From positions 9,196-73,195 of the forward strand of contig NZ_FNGM01000012.1 of NCBI RefSeq assembly GCF_900102965.1: a stretch of 64,000 nucleotides of DNA, in the 5' to 3' direction. The notes under the pieces are model-generated. The model saw only the letters and a list, made by a program, of their open reading frames with translations, ran no database searches and had not been told where the DNA came from. Each line of letters begins with the position of its first letter. Position 1 is the first letter of the stretch. Shown in pieces: positions 51,160 through 61,163 of this stretch. Origin of the DNA: Paenibacillus jilunlii. Lineage in GTDB: Bacteria; Bacillota; Bacilli; Paenibacillales; Paenibacillaceae. Made by a program: the position numbers and the translations under genes.

Positions 51160-51454
51160 CCTCCTCTGTGAATTGTCCCTATTATATATGAATATCTCTT
51201 TTTTCCAAAGAAAGCAGGGCAGCTGTTAGGCAACCTATGATTATAATAACCGGAACAAGCACCGCCTGGACGTACTCACTTGTACCCGACAGCTGAACAA
51301 CCTTCGAGTGCTCTACATATATCCCGAAAAATTTCCCGGTCGACGAAGTCCGATCACAAGGCGCATGGCATCGGACTCAAAACATTAAAAAAAACATAGC
51401 AGAGTTGAATGGCCTGCTGGATATTTCATACGACCATCATTTCTTCAGGGCAAG
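51160..51454. other. Intergenic region with possible coding debris
   Basis: On the plus strand short frames (LNNLRVLYIYPEKFPGRRSP at about 51291, and NIKKNIAELNGLLDISYDHH at about 51385) look like decayed protein sequence in two different frames. I cannot assign a family, and there are no start sites. Nothing else was recognised. Confidence 0.3.
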
Positions 51455-51498
51455 AAAAAACCTTCTACAAGTTGAACCAAACTTATAGAAGGTTTTTT
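51455..51498. terminator. Bidirectional terminator
   Basis: Nineteen-base arms (51455-51473, 51480-51498) have one mismatch and T6 runs at both ends. It ends the secreted-protein gene on the minus strand and could stop plus-strand transcription too. Confidence 0.85.
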
Positions 51499-51543
51499 AA
51501 TTGGAACAAGTGAAAACGGCTTCGCGCCTTCAGCTCCTTATAA

Positions 51544-52530
51544 TTAATTCCAAAAAGTACAAGAGTAAGAGCCTGCCGTATATGGGCAGTCGACAATATT
51601 ATGTGTAAATACTCCGTATATTCCCCACTTTGATTTAACTTTTACATTCGGGCCTGATCCTCCTCCAACATATGTTACAATGCCTGAATGATCTCCTGCC
51701 CCATAATCCACTTTACTTCCGGCTACACCCGTTCCACTGGTATAACTGCCATCAGTCCTATAAGCACTTGCACTATTCATCCAATGAGTATTAGTGGAAC
51801 TAGTTGAATACCATGCATATGAGTGACAATTATAACTGGGACTCTGAGAACTCACAACTGTTGCATTAGGATACGCCGCTACCATCTGTGCTTGTAATGC
51901 CGATGCCTCAGTCGCCGTAAGTCCATGATCAGCCCAAGTCAGCCCTTTATATGTGGACACACTAGTACCATTAGGTGTTGTTACAGAACTGTTAGTATAG
52001 TATGGAGTAATATCACTATTTGATCCAATAAGGCTATTAGAACTAAGAGCTTCAAGTAAAGCTTTAACGTAAAGTCCTTGAGCGATTATTGTATTATCTG
52101 TTGTTTCTAAATAACCTATCTTATCCTGATATTGCTCTAGTTCGAATATGGCATCAGTTCTCTTTGTTAATTCTTGTAAACCGTTGAAATTACTATAAAT
52201 TGCATTGAAACCTTCTTGCTTAGTATTAAAAGCAAACATATTTGCTAGTAATGGATACTTCAATACTGTTTCCACTAATGCTTTTGTGGTCATCTTATTT
52301 AAAATAGTTTGTGGAATTTGAGAGGCGTTAACTTTCTCCTCAGTAGACGTAAACTTCTTCCATTCATCAGTATTGGGTTTTACAACGTATTCATATGAAC
52401 TAGTTATTGAATATTGAACATTTGCGGTTTCATCTACAGCACTTGTTGAATCAGCAAAAGCTGCCGGTAACGCTAAACAGAAGATCAAAGAAAAACACAA
52501 TGATATCGAAGTTAGAAAATTCTTTTTCAT
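51544..52530 (-). CDS. Secreted protein with NCHSYAW peptidase-like C-terminal domain
   Basis: The 328-residue protein has a signal peptide (about residues 1-27, cut near AFA-DS). An N-terminal helical domain (about 60-150, ILNKMTTKALVETVLKYPLL and FNAIYSNFNGLQEL) recurs in Firmicute and actinobacterial secreted proteins of unknown role. The C-terminal domain (about 200-328) has YNCHSYAWY, a Cys-His pair as in NlpC/P60 or CHAP-type folds, and a second His in GAGDHSGIV. It may be a cysteine peptidase or amidase acting on the envelope. ATG at 52530 has the better site spacing than the one three codons upstream. AT-rich compared with its neighbours. Confidence 0.65.
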   Translation of the reverse strand: MKKNFLTSISLCFSLIFCLALPAAFADSTSAVDETANVQYSITSSYEYVVKPNTDEWKKFTSTEEKVNASQIPQTILNKMTTKALVETVLKYPLLANMFAFNTKQEGFNAIYSNFNGLQELTKRTDAIFELEQYQDKIGYLETTDNTIIAQGLYVKALLEALSSNSLIGSNSDITPYYTNSSVTTPNGTSVSTYKGLTWADHGLTATEASALQAQMVAAYPNATVVSSQSPSYNCHSYAWYSTSSTNTHWMNSASAYRTDGSYTSGTGVAGSKVDYGAGDHSGIVTYVGGGSGPNVKVKSKWGIYGVFTHNIVDCPYTAGSYSCTFWN

Positions 52531-52695
52531 TATCCTCATCCCTTCATTTTATAGTTTGAACTTGCAACGATAACACTTCTCTGAGGTTCAGCAAGGAATT
52601 TAAACCTTCACATTAACCACCCCCCAACATGATTTGAGCATATATTATTTTCCGTCTATACAAATTTGTAATCGTTTACATTCACTTCCATTCAA

Positions 52696-53208
52696 TCAAT
52701 ACGCATCAGCTTTTATTACAAAAGCATATCTCTCTTCGTTTAGTCCCCAAGTCGCCGTAATTTCAAATCCTCTAATATCCACCTTTTTGTTATCGAATTT
52801 CGAACTCAATAGAGATGCAGGATTCTTGTTTAATAAAAAGAAAAATTTATGACCTTCGTTTGTTAACGAAATATCGGAAGACAATTTATCAGAATATAAA
52901 AACTTCCCGTTTGAATCCAACAATATGTCTTTGACAGCAACACTGTCGGGTGGGTTATTCCCAAAGTCTAAAGTTATTTTAGTATTAAGTTTTATATATT
53001 TTATGTCTGTTAAATTATCTTGTTTGAAGGCAAATTCGAAAATCGTCTTATCATTTTCTGAATTATTGTCCTTGGAATAGTCTGAGGAAACGAAATTAAT
53101 GCTCTCATCTCCAATAGTTATTGTTAAATCATGACTTTCATTAGTACTCGTACATCCACTACACCCTATTGATATTATTAGTAATAAAATTAATAATCCA
53201 TGGTTCAC
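52696..53208 (-). CDS. Putative lipoprotein of unknown function
   Basis: From GTG at 53208 (AAAGGGG 8 nt upstream) the 170-residue product begins with a hydrophobic segment (NHGLLILLLIISIGCSGC), whose Cys could be lipidated, although the lipobox is imperfect. The rest is a probable beta-rich extracellular domain. No family was recognised. The gene is AT-rich like the secreted gene beside it, which suggests that the two were gained together. Confidence 0.5.
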   Translation of the reverse strand: MNHGLLILLLIISIGCSGCTSTNESHDLTITIGDESINFVSSDYSKDNNSENDKTIFEFAFKQDNLTDIKYIKLNTKITLDFGNNPPDSVAVKDILLDSNGKFLYSDKLSSDISLTNEGHKFFFLLNKNPASLLSSKFDNKKVDIRGFEITATWGLNEERYAFVIKADAY

Positions 53209-53405
53209 AGAACCATCCCCTTTGTTATGTACGGAATTATTATTGTGAAAAATTTCACGATTATACTCAATCCTATTCTTAAAGTCCACATGAATACTAT
53301 ATAATTGTTTTTTTGGTATATCAAGTATTTATTTAGAAATTTTTGTATTTCTTCAAGAACAGATTCATCAGGAAAATTGATGTGAGCGTCGTTTATAACC
53401 GCCAT
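53205..53405 (-). CDS. Short hypothetical frame, doubtful
   Basis: A 66-codon frame (AVINDAHINFPDESVLEEIQ, then a hydrophobic tail) ends just at the lipoprotein start. No Shine-Dalgarno was seen. The first 45 residues look protein-like; it may be the relic of a larger gene. Confidence 0.25.
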   Translation of the reverse strand: MAVINDAHINFPDESVLEEIQKFLNKYLIYQKNNYIVFMWTLRIGLSIIVKFFTIIIPYITKGMVL

Positions 53406-53500
53406 CTTATTAGCACGCCGATCATGTCTTTAGCCCTGCGCCATTTATGGAGGCATCGCTTAAACCGTAGTTGGATGATAAATCGCCACGTAAAAACCTA

Positions 53501-53529
53501 TTGACTTGTATTTGCATTGTCCCTATAAT
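53501..53529 (+). promoter_or_regulatory. SigA promoter of the amt operon
   Basis: TTGACT, a 17-bp spacer and TATAAT form a near-perfect promoter 34 bp before the start codon of the coiled-coil gene. No TnrA-like TGTNA-N7-TNACA site was recognised around it. Confidence 0.75.
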
Positions 53530-53562
53530 CAGTCTATGACTTTTCATGTAAGGAGATCTGAC

Positions 53563-53970
53563 ATGATTATTGTGGATGAAGTATACCAAAATGTTGTTTA
53601 TCGTCTATCCAGCGAGGAAATAAAAGACCTCATTGAACGCCTCAAGGCCAGGAAAGAGGAAGAAATCGAGGGAATTAAGGATAAAATCAATAAATACGAA
53701 CAAAAAAGGCGGGCAGAAGAGGCGATGTACCAATCGCTCTCCCCGATCCGCAAATGGTTTGCAGGGCATCCGGCGAGCCATCACACCGCTGTAGAATATA
53801 TAGTTCATGTAAAAGACCGTTTTAAACAAATAGACAGCATTAAAAGAACCATTCAGGAATTGGATCAGGTCTTGCTGCTGCTCGCTGCTCATCCAGCAAC
53901 AGAAGAGATCCCGCTGTCACCAGAAATCATAAGAGAGATTAAATTCATTAAGGGCATGGAGGCATTATAG
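53563..53970 (+). CDS. Coiled-coil protein co-transcribed with the ammonium transporter
   Basis: The 135-residue, highly charged, mostly helical protein (KARKEEEIEGIKDKINKYEQ; IDSIKRTIQELDQVLLLLAA) has no membrane segment. ATG at 53563 follows AAGGAG with ideal spacing. Only 2 bp separate its stop from the amt start codon. In other Firmicutes this place is held by the PII protein GlnK/NrgB; this protein has no PII T-loop or fold. No family was recognised. It could be an accessory or regulator of Amt. Confidence 0.7.
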   Translation: MIIVDEVYQNVVYRLSSEEIKDLIERLKARKEEEIEGIKDKINKYEQKRRAEEAMYQSLSPIRKWFAGHPASHHTAVEYIVHVKDRFKQIDSIKRTIQELDQVLLLLAAHPATEEIPLSPEIIREIKFIKGMEAL

Positions 53971-53972
53971 AA

Positions 53973-55274
53973 ATGAATGTGACGCTGGAGTCCCTTGGCG
54001 GAGGAGTAGATACGGTTTGGGTCGTATTGAGCGCCGCTATGATTTTGCTGATGGAGGGCGGTTTCGCCCTGCTGGAGGCCGGTTTTGTAAGATATAAAAA
54101 CAGTGTGAACATTATCATGAAAGTGTTCGCCGATATCACGATAGGAACGCTGATTTTTTATATTTTTGGATTTGGGCTGATGTATGGCAAAGATGCCGGC
54201 GGTTTGATAGGCACCAGCGGATTTATGCTTGGCGGTGATCTCTCCAATCTCCATTTCACCATCTCGATTGATACCTTTTGGCTGTTTCAGGCGGCTTTTA
54301 CCATTGCCGTTATCTCCATCGTATCGGGGGCGGTTGCTGAACGGATTAACTTCCGCGCTTATCTGCTGTACGTCATACTCATGACCGGCCTGATCTATCC
54401 CCTGGGTGGCCACTGGGCCTGGGGCGGCGGCTGGCTTAGCAAATTAGGCCTGCAGGACTTCGCAGGTTCAGCCGTCATTCATGCCCTCGGAGGATTCTCG
54501 GCACTGGCGGCGGCTATTGTCATCGGTCCCAGAAAGGGTAAGTTCAATCAGGCCGGGAACAGCACCGTTGCCCTCCCGAGCAACCTGCCGCTGGCGTCGG
54601 TTGGTGCCTTCCTGCTCTGGTTCGGCTGGTTCGGCTTCAATGCAGGCAGCACCTTAAGTGCTACCGATGCCCGGATCGGACACATCGCGATTACAACCAT
54701 GCTGTCAGCAGCAGCAGGCGGCGGGATCACACTGATCTACACCTTATTCCGCTACCAGCGTTCAGATGCGCCATCCGTAATTAACGGTTCTCTCGCCGGT
54801 CTGGTTGGTATTACGGCCGGCTGTGCCTTTGTCAGTGACGGTGCGGCCATCCTTATTGGCGCTGTCTCCGGTCTGCTCATGATGGCGGCTACCAACTGGC
54901 TGGAAGCCCGCCGCATCGATGATCCAGTGGGCGCTTTTCCGGTACATGCCGTATCCGGCGCTTGGGGAACCGTAGCCGTAGGCTTGTTCGCTACCGACGG
55001 GGGACTGCTCTATGGCGGAGGCTGGCATCAGCTCGGGGTACAGGTCCTTGGTCTTGTCACATTGGCCGCCTGGGGATTTGCAACCACCTGGTGTGGTCTT
55101 AAGCTGATCGGGAAGCTGGTCCAGGTACGGTCCAGTGAAGAAGAGGAAGAAATCGGCCTCGATATCAGTTATCACGGCATGATCGCCGCGCACCGTTCTG
55201 CTGAATTTATTGAGCTGGAAGATCATTACCTGGCGCAAGACAACAATGATTCTCACAGTAGTACAGGAAGATAA
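53973..55274 (+). CDS. amt: Ammonium transporter
   Basis: The 433-residue Amt/MEP/Rh channel protein has 11 membrane helices. The twin pore histidines are in AVIHALGG (about residue 167) and FPVHAVSG (about 318), and the Amt signature is DFAGSAVIHALGGFSAL. The cytoplasmic tail (about 390-433) is acidic. It imports ammonium. It is translationally close to the coiled-coil gene in front and followed by a terminator. Confidence 0.93.
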   Translation: MNVTLESLGGGVDTVWVVLSAAMILLMEGGFALLEAGFVRYKNSVNIIMKVFADITIGTLIFYIFGFGLMYGKDAGGLIGTSGFMLGGDLSNLHFTISIDTFWLFQAAFTIAVISIVSGAVAERINFRAYLLYVILMTGLIYPLGGHWAWGGGWLSKLGLQDFAGSAVIHALGGFSALAAAIVIGPRKGKFNQAGNSTVALPSNLPLASVGAFLLWFGWFGFNAGSTLSATDARIGHIAITTMLSAAAGGGITLIYTLFRYQRSDAPSVINGSLAGLVGITAGCAFVSDGAAILIGAVSGLLMMAATNWLEARRIDDPVGAFPVHAVSGAWGTVAVGLFATDGGLLYGGGWHQLGVQVLGLVTLAAWGFATTWCGLKLIGKLVQVRSSEEEEEIGLDISYHGMIAAHRSAEFIELEDHYLAQDNNDSHSSTGR

Positions 55275-55316
55275 GGGACACCATTCATCTGAACCAACTC
55301 CCTTTACAAGTAGGAC

Positions 55317-55360
55317 AACGCCTTTTCGCATCCCGATAGGAATGTGAAAAGGCGTTTTTT
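55317..55360 (+). terminator. Terminator of the amt operon
   Basis: AACGCCTTTTCGCAT pairs with ATGTGAAAAGGCGTT (15 pairs, one mismatch), then six T. Confidence 0.85.
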
Positions 55361-55416
55361 GTGTTCAAGGTCTATCCCCATGCACCTCTAGGGGAGTAGG
55401 CTATCTTGCCAGTATT

Positions 55417-55463
55417 GAAAAAGAGGTTTTCCAAGAGTTCGGAGAACTCATGGAAAACCTCTC
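55417..55463 (-). terminator. Terminator of groESL
   Basis: AGAGGTTTTCC / GGAAAACCTCT and inner GAGTTC / GAACTC arms form a long stem followed by TTTTT on the minus strand. Confidence 0.85.
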
Positions 55464-55493
55464 ATTTAGCACTTATTCATGGAAGTGCATGAA

Positions 55494-57125
<1,632 letters not shown>

Positions 57126-57255
57126 TGTGTAATTAACCTCCTAAAAGTTTTGTTAGCGTTACTTCCTGAGTGACTTCGTTCAAAACTCACTTCGAAAGCA
57201 TCAGCCAATTTTGGTGTAAGTATAATTCGGTTATCACTTATGAAAGGTTTGCTGA

Positions 57256-57537
57256 TTAGTCGAGAATCGCGTGAATGTCGCTTTCTTTCATAATCAAATA
57301 TTCTTTGCCTTCGTATTTAATTTCAGTTCCGGCATATTTCGAGAACAGCACACGGTCGCCTTCTTTAACTTCAAGCGGAACACGTACTCCGTCTTTCAGG
57401 GCACCGCTGCCTACAGCGATAATTCTGCCTTCCTGCGGCTTCTCTTTGGAGGAGTCCGGCAGCACAATCCCGAATGAAGTGGTTTGCTCTTGCTCGCTTG
57501 GTTCTACCAATACGCGTTCACCTAGTGGTTTGATCAT
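57256..57537 (-). CDS. groES: Co-chaperonin GroES
   Basis: The 93-residue heptameric lid of GroEL. It opens with IKPLGERVLVEPSEQEQTTS, and the mobile loop (about residues 16-34) and the roof region are present. AAAGGAGG precedes the ATG. It is first gene of groESL, preceded by CIRCE and a SigA promoter. Confidence 0.96.
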   Translation of the reverse strand: MIKPLGERVLVEPSEQEQTTSFGIVLPDSSKEKPQEGRIIAVGSGALKDGVRVPLEVKEGDRVLFSKYAGTEIKYEGKEYLIMKESDIHAILD

Positions 57538-57680
57538 GAAAAAATAGCCTCCTTTGAAATATGTTGTTTAACTTGAAAACATAGATGGGATACCGGTGAA
57601 GACTAAAGCTTCGGCGGCAGCTCTGAAAAACAGGTCCTTCGGATCGGAACATACCGACGATGGCCTCCTTCTCAGCACTG

Positions 57681-57707
57681 TTAGCACTCAACACTGTGTA
57701 GTGCTAA
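57681..57707. promoter_or_regulatory. CIRCE operator (HrcA)
   Basis: TTAGCACTC-N9-TAGTGCTAA matches the CIRCE consensus (TTAGCACTC-N9-GAGTGCTAA) except for one position. It lies directly downstream of the groES start point, so HrcA repression is expected. Confidence 0.93.
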
Positions 57708-57718
57708 CAACAATTTTT

Positions 57719-57747
57719 ATGATACTCAACTTGAAGGCGGATTTCAA
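57719..57747 (-). promoter_or_regulatory. SigA promoter of groESL
   Basis: On the minus strand TTGAAA, a 17-bp spacer and TATCAT place the start of transcription about 5 nt before CIRCE. Confidence 0.75.
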
Positions 57748-57834
57748 GTCCTTTTACGTAAAATCGTCAAGCTTTTTCGGAAAAATATGGTGGTGGGGGT
57801 TGTCCGGCCCACACTCTCTTACATTCTATCCATT

Positions 57835-57855
57835 GAAGGGCAGAATATGCCCTTC
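57835..57855 (-). terminator. Hairpin after tatC
   Basis: GAAGGGCA / TGCCCTTC (8 bp, 5-nt loop), 22 bp beyond the tatC stop. No T-run follows, so it is at best a weak terminator. Confidence 0.4.
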
Positions 57856-57876
57856 CGGTTTACGTTTTCCGGTTCC

Positions 57877-58650
57877 CTAACGGGACTCCTCTTTCCTGAC
57901 GTAACGGGCCTCCAGCTCACGGTCCATGGCAAGCTGCTTGCGGTAGACAAAGGACGACAGAAATACACTGAATTCGTAGAGAATCAGCAGCGGAATAGTG
58001 ACGAGAAAGTCCGAGATGAAATCCGGCGGCGTGATGACCACGGCGATAAAGACAAGCGCGAAATAAGCATACCGGCGCATCTTGCGCAGGCGCAGCGGAT
58101 TAAGGATTCTCAGCTTGGTCAGAAACATGACGACAAGCGGAAGCTCAAACAGCAGCGCCAGCGGAATGACCAGACTGAACATGAAGCTGAAGTACTGGGC
58201 AATGCCATAAGTCTCTTCCAGCCCCATACTGCGGGTTATTGTAATCGTGAACGACAGCGCCATCGGGAATACAATATAATAGGCAAAAGCGATGCCGAGT
58301 ATAAAAAGGACAAACACATAAGGCACGTAACGCAGAGCGGCGCTCCGCTCCACAGGCCGGAGTCCGGGACTGATAAATGCCCACAGCTGATAGACAACAA
58401 ACGGGACAGATACGGCCAGTGAAACAGCCATGGCGATTTTTACATACATCCCGATGCCGTCCCAGAAGGAGAAAGCATGCAGCACGAAGCCCTGGGCCAT
58501 ATCTGCGTGAATCAGGTAGAGATAAATGGGTTTGGCAACGAATAAACCGGCAACGAGGCCGGCAACAAATACAACCAGCACATAGATAATCCGTCTGCGC
58601 AGTTCGGTAAGATGATCCACCACTGACATTTCTTCCGCTTCCAGAGACAT
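57877..58650 (-). CDS. tatC: Sec-independent protein translocase TatC
   Basis: The 257-residue polytopic receptor of the twin-arginine translocase has six membrane helices. The conserved N-terminal MSVVDHLTELRRRIIYV and the Pro-rich periplasmic loop FWDGIGMYVKIAMA are present. The ATG at 58650 is chosen (GGGTGGT 7 nt before). It lies downstream of tatA with a terminator and a repeated 48-bp element between, so it may have its own promoter. In B. subtilis the corresponding pair, in the same neighbourhood, is tatAy-tatCy. Confidence 0.93.
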   Translation of the reverse strand: MSLEAEEMSVVDHLTELRRRIIYVLVVFVAGLVAGLFVAKPIYLYLIHADMAQGFVLHAFSFWDGIGMYVKIAMAVSLAVSVPFVVYQLWAFISPGLRPVERSAALRYVPYVFVLFILGIAFAYYIVFPMALSFTITITRSMGLEETYGIAQYFSFMFSLVIPLALLFELPLVVMFLTKLRILNPLRLRKMRRYAYFALVFIAVVITPPDFISDFLVTIPLLILYEFSVFLSSFVYRKQLAMDRELEARYVRKEESR

Positions 58651-58688
58651 GACTGACACCACCCGATAACTTATGTATGAGGAGCCGT

Positions 58689-58737
58689 AGGATAATTTAT
58701 TGCGTGAAGCATATAAATTCTTATATTTTCAAAAAAG
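58689..58737 (-). repeat. 48-bp intergenic repeat, copy 2
   Basis: Nearly identical to 26938-26985. On the minus strand it starts right after the T6 of the tatA terminator and ends about 40 bp before tatC. AATTTAT / ATAAATT arms flank GCGTGAAGCAT, forming a 7-bp stem. Its position would allow it to be a promoter for tatC. Confidence 0.7.
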
Positions 58738-58780
58738 GGGCGCCGCCCAGCCTGAAACAGCACTGAGAGAAACGCCCCCG
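58730..58780 (-). terminator. Terminator of tatA
   Basis: GGGGCG / CGCCCC arms with a long, partly paired loop are followed by TTTTTTG on the minus strand. Confidence 0.6.
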
Positions 58781-58795
58781 CGTGAAAAGATGATA

Positions 58796-59038
58796 TTATT
58801 CCGGCAGACGTCTGTCCTGCGGAAGATCTGCTGCCATAGTCTGCGGGGCTGCCGCTGCCGGAGCTTCGCTTTTCTTGACCGGTTCCGGATCATTGATGAT
58901 CTCCCGCGCCCCGTCCTTAAATTCACGGAATGTACGCCCGACGGCACGGCCCAGTTCAGGAAGCTTATTGGGCCCAAAGAGCAGCAGCGCCAGGATGACC
59001 AATAAAATAATTCCGGGAGCACCAATACCACTTAGCAT
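58796..59038 (-). CDS. tatA: Sec-independent protein translocase TatA
   Basis: The 80-residue protein has one membrane helix (GAPGIILLVILALLLFG, about residues 6-22), the hinge FGPNKLPELGRAVG and an amphipathic helix, all TatA hallmarks; a disordered tail follows. AAGGAGG precedes the ATG. It lies 129 bp from mog in the same direction. It forms the translocation pore together with TatC. Confidence 0.93.
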   Translation of the reverse strand: MLSGIGAPGIILLVILALLLFGPNKLPELGRAVGRTFREFKDGAREIINDPEPVKKSEAPAAAAPQTMAADLPQDRRLPE

Positions 59039-59167
59039 AGATTATTCCTCCTTGTCACTCTGTCCGTCCATGATATCGTTAACAATAAATTAATAATACC
59101 ATAACTTATGTCACACATCCATCAGAGATCCATGACGATTCTTGGTGACCTTACCGGAAAGAAGAAA

Positions 59168-59653
59168 TTATTGCCGATATTGGCCGGTTACCATGAGCAG
59201 CGCTTCCGGCAGTTGATCCATAATCGCTGCCAGATTCTCATGCACTCCCTTAGGTGTGCCGGGCAGGTTCACAATCAGCGTTCTTCCGCGGATGCCGCAA
59301 ATGCCCCGGAACAGCATCACTGCACGGTTCTTCTGCATTACCGTACTCCGCATGGCCTCGGAGAGCCCGGGAACCTCCCGCTCAATGACACGGCGGGTCG
59401 CCTCAGGCGTAACATCACGGATCGCCAGATCGGTGCCGCCCGTAGTCAGCACCAGATCCGCCTGAAAATAATCCGTCAATTCAATCAGTGCGGCAATAAT
59501 CTCATCCTGCTCATCCGGCACGATCCGATATTCAACGATCTCGCCGCCTAGTTCCTCTTCCACCAGTTCCCGAATAACCTGGGCGCTCGTGTCTTCCCGT
59601 TCGCCTCTGGCCCCTTTATCACTGGCCGTCAGGATTGCTGTTTTCCACGCCAT
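59168..59653 (-). CDS. mog: MogA/MoaB-family molybdopterin adenylyltransferase-like protein
   Basis: The 161-residue MPT-binding fold protein has LTASDKGARGEREDTS near the start, the TTGGTDLAIRDVTPEA signature (about residues 66-81) and LPGTPKGVHENL near the end. It activates molybdopterin with ATP before molybdenum insertion, or is a MoaB-like relative. AAGGAGGG precedes the ATG. It lies 52 bp behind moaC. Molybdoenzymes are frequent Tat substrates, which fits the tat genes next door. Confidence 0.9.
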   Translation of the reverse strand: MAWKTAILTASDKGARGEREDTSAQVIRELVEEELGGEIVEYRIVPDEQDEIIAALIELTDYFQADLVLTTGGTDLAIRDVTPEATRRVIEREVPGLSEAMRSTVMQKNRAVMLFRGICGIRGRTLIVNLPGTPKGVHENLAAIMDQLPEALLMVTGQYRQ

Positions 59654-59705
59654 AGGTTGTCCCTCCTTCTCGCTATGCTATGTATAGACGGCTGTTTTCA
59701 CAGCC

Positions 59706-60212
59706 TTACTCAGCGCTTCCACCCGCATCTTGGTGCCCAGATTGCTCCAGCGCGTAATCCCCCGTTTTGCCTCCACTCTTCTGCACAAGCAGCGTGGGCC
59801 CGATAATCATATCCTTCTGCAGCGCCTTGCACATGTCGTATACCGTCAGCGCGGCTGCCGATACGGCGGTCAGCGCCTCCATCTCCACCCCGGTTTTGCC
59901 GGTTGTCTTGACGGTTGCTTCTATATATAGCCGGTCTTCGCTGTTATCCCAAAAACGGATATCAATGCCGGTAAGCGGCAGCGGATGGCACATGGGAATC
60001 CAGTCTGCGGTTTTTTTGGCCGCCATAATTCCGGCAACCTGGGCAACAGCAAGCACATCGCCTTTGCCGATCCGGCCCCCCTTGATCGCTGCGAGCGTTC
60101 CGGGAGCCATCTCTACGCTGCTGCGCGCGGCAGCTGTCCGCTTGGTGATCTCCTTGTCGCTCACATCCACCATACGCGCCCTGCCCTGCTCATTGAAATG
60201 GGTTAATTCCAT
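59706..60212 (-). CDS. moaC: Cyclic pyranopterin monophosphate synthase MoaC
   Basis: Second half of the first step of molybdenum cofactor synthesis: it makes cPMP from the MoaA product. The 168-residue length is usual. MVDVSDKEITKRTAAA, PMCHPLPLTG (about residues 72-81) and TGVEMEALTAVSAAALTVYDM are all conserved; the catalytic Lys lies in the last motif block. ATG at 60212 follows GGGAGGAG. It overlaps the preceding cyclo-ligase gene by 10 bp. Confidence 0.95.
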   Translation of the reverse strand: MELTHFNEQGRARMVDVSDKEITKRTAAARSSVEMAPGTLAAIKGGRIGKGDVLAVAQVAGIMAAKKTADWIPMCHPLPLTGIDIRFWDNSEDRLYIEATVKTTGKTGVEMEALTAVSAAALTVYDMCKALQKDMIIGPTLLVQKSGGKTGDYALEQSGHQDAGGSAE

Positions 60213-60850
60213 GGTATGTTCTCCTCCCGGCAATGAAAGATGCCCTCTTCCGTAATCAGCATGTCCATATAGGCATCATGCCCATCCATTGGGACTTCAG
60301 GCACCAGTTGTTGGCTGAAAGCCAGCCCGATCCAGACCGGAGGCTTCAGAGCAAATCTCGAACCCTGCTTCCAGGACGCCTGCAGCCGGTCATAGTAGCC
60401 CTTACCGTAGCCAAGACGCCCGCCCTGCCGGTCAAAAGCCAGCCCCGGAACAAAAACCACATCCGGGACCGGGAGCACTTCCGGCTCCTGCCCATCCCCT
60501 TCAGGGATCAAGGGCTCCAGAATGCCATAAGCTCCAGGTGCAAGCTCCTCCCAGGAGCCAACCGTATGGAGGCTCATGGTTCCCGCTTCCGCAGCAACAC
60601 GGGGAAGCAGCACCTCCCGGCCAAGCGCCCAGGCCCCGGTAATCAGCGGGCGGCAGTCCAGCTCTGAACGGAAAGGCACATAGGCGAGCAGTGAAGCGGC
60701 CTTCTCCTTCTGGAGCCACTCCAGTGCATGGCGGCAGGCCTGAGCGGACATGGATGCCCGGTCATCTGCAGCAAGCCGGTCACGGACAGCCGCTCTCTCT
60801 GCGCGCAGCTCCCGCTTAAGCGCCGCCAGCAGCGCACGGTTGCCTGTCAT
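60203..60850 (-). CDS. 5-formyltetrahydrofolate cyclo-ligase
   Basis: The 215-residue ATP-dependent enzyme converts 5-formyl-THF to 5,10-methenyl-THF. The N-terminal KRELRAERAAVRDRL, the substrate region FVPGLAFDRQGGRLGYGKGYYDRL (ATP/metal site, about residues 133-156) and the C-terminal GLAFSQQLV are typical. GGAGGGGAGG precedes the ATG. It heads the unit with moaC, mog and tatA. Confidence 0.92.
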   Translation of the reverse strand: MTGNRALLAALKRELRAERAAVRDRLAADDRASMSAQACRHALEWLQKEKAASLLAYVPFRSELDCRPLITGAWALGREVLLPRVAAEAGTMSLHTVGSWEELAPGAYGILEPLIPEGDGQEPEVLPVPDVVFVPGLAFDRQGGRLGYGKGYYDRLQASWKQGSRFALKPPVWIGLAFSQQLVPEVPMDGHDAYMDMLITEEGIFHCREENIPWN

Positions 60851-60869
60851 GGGCAGCCGCCTCCCCTCC

Positions 60870-60909
60870 GTTATATCCTAGCTTATCATAGTTTGTAAAC
60901 TCAGTTTAC
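60870..60909 (-). promoter_or_regulatory. Promoter and palindrome of the cyclo-ligase-moaC-mog-tatA unit
   Basis: On the minus strand TTTACA, 18 bp and TATAAC form a promoter. GTAAAC-TCA-GTTTAC (60895-60909) is a perfect palindrome covering the -35 box, suitable for a repressor or activator. Confidence 0.5.
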
Positions 60910-61163
60910 CACTCTTCTCACATGTTCGCCAAGGTTGAACGAAATACGCTGTTACAGGAACCCTTGCCAATCTTGAACCCGACCCGGCTGATGCAGCAGT
61001 CTCCATGGCAGGATTCTTTCATTCAGACGCATCACAGCATGGTAATGAAAGCCGCTCCCCTCGCGCGGCAAACGCTTTTCATGTAAACTATAGAATAAGG
61101 TTTTTGTACAGCCGGGGCGCCAGACGCCTTGGTGAAATATGTAAGGGCGGAGGTTTCATCAGT
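60910..61163. other. Intergenic region before ydiF
   Basis: The reading frame of ydiF is open through this segment but shows no family resemblance. TATAGAAT at about 61089 is a possible -10 for ydiF. Nothing else was recognised. Confidence 0.4.
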
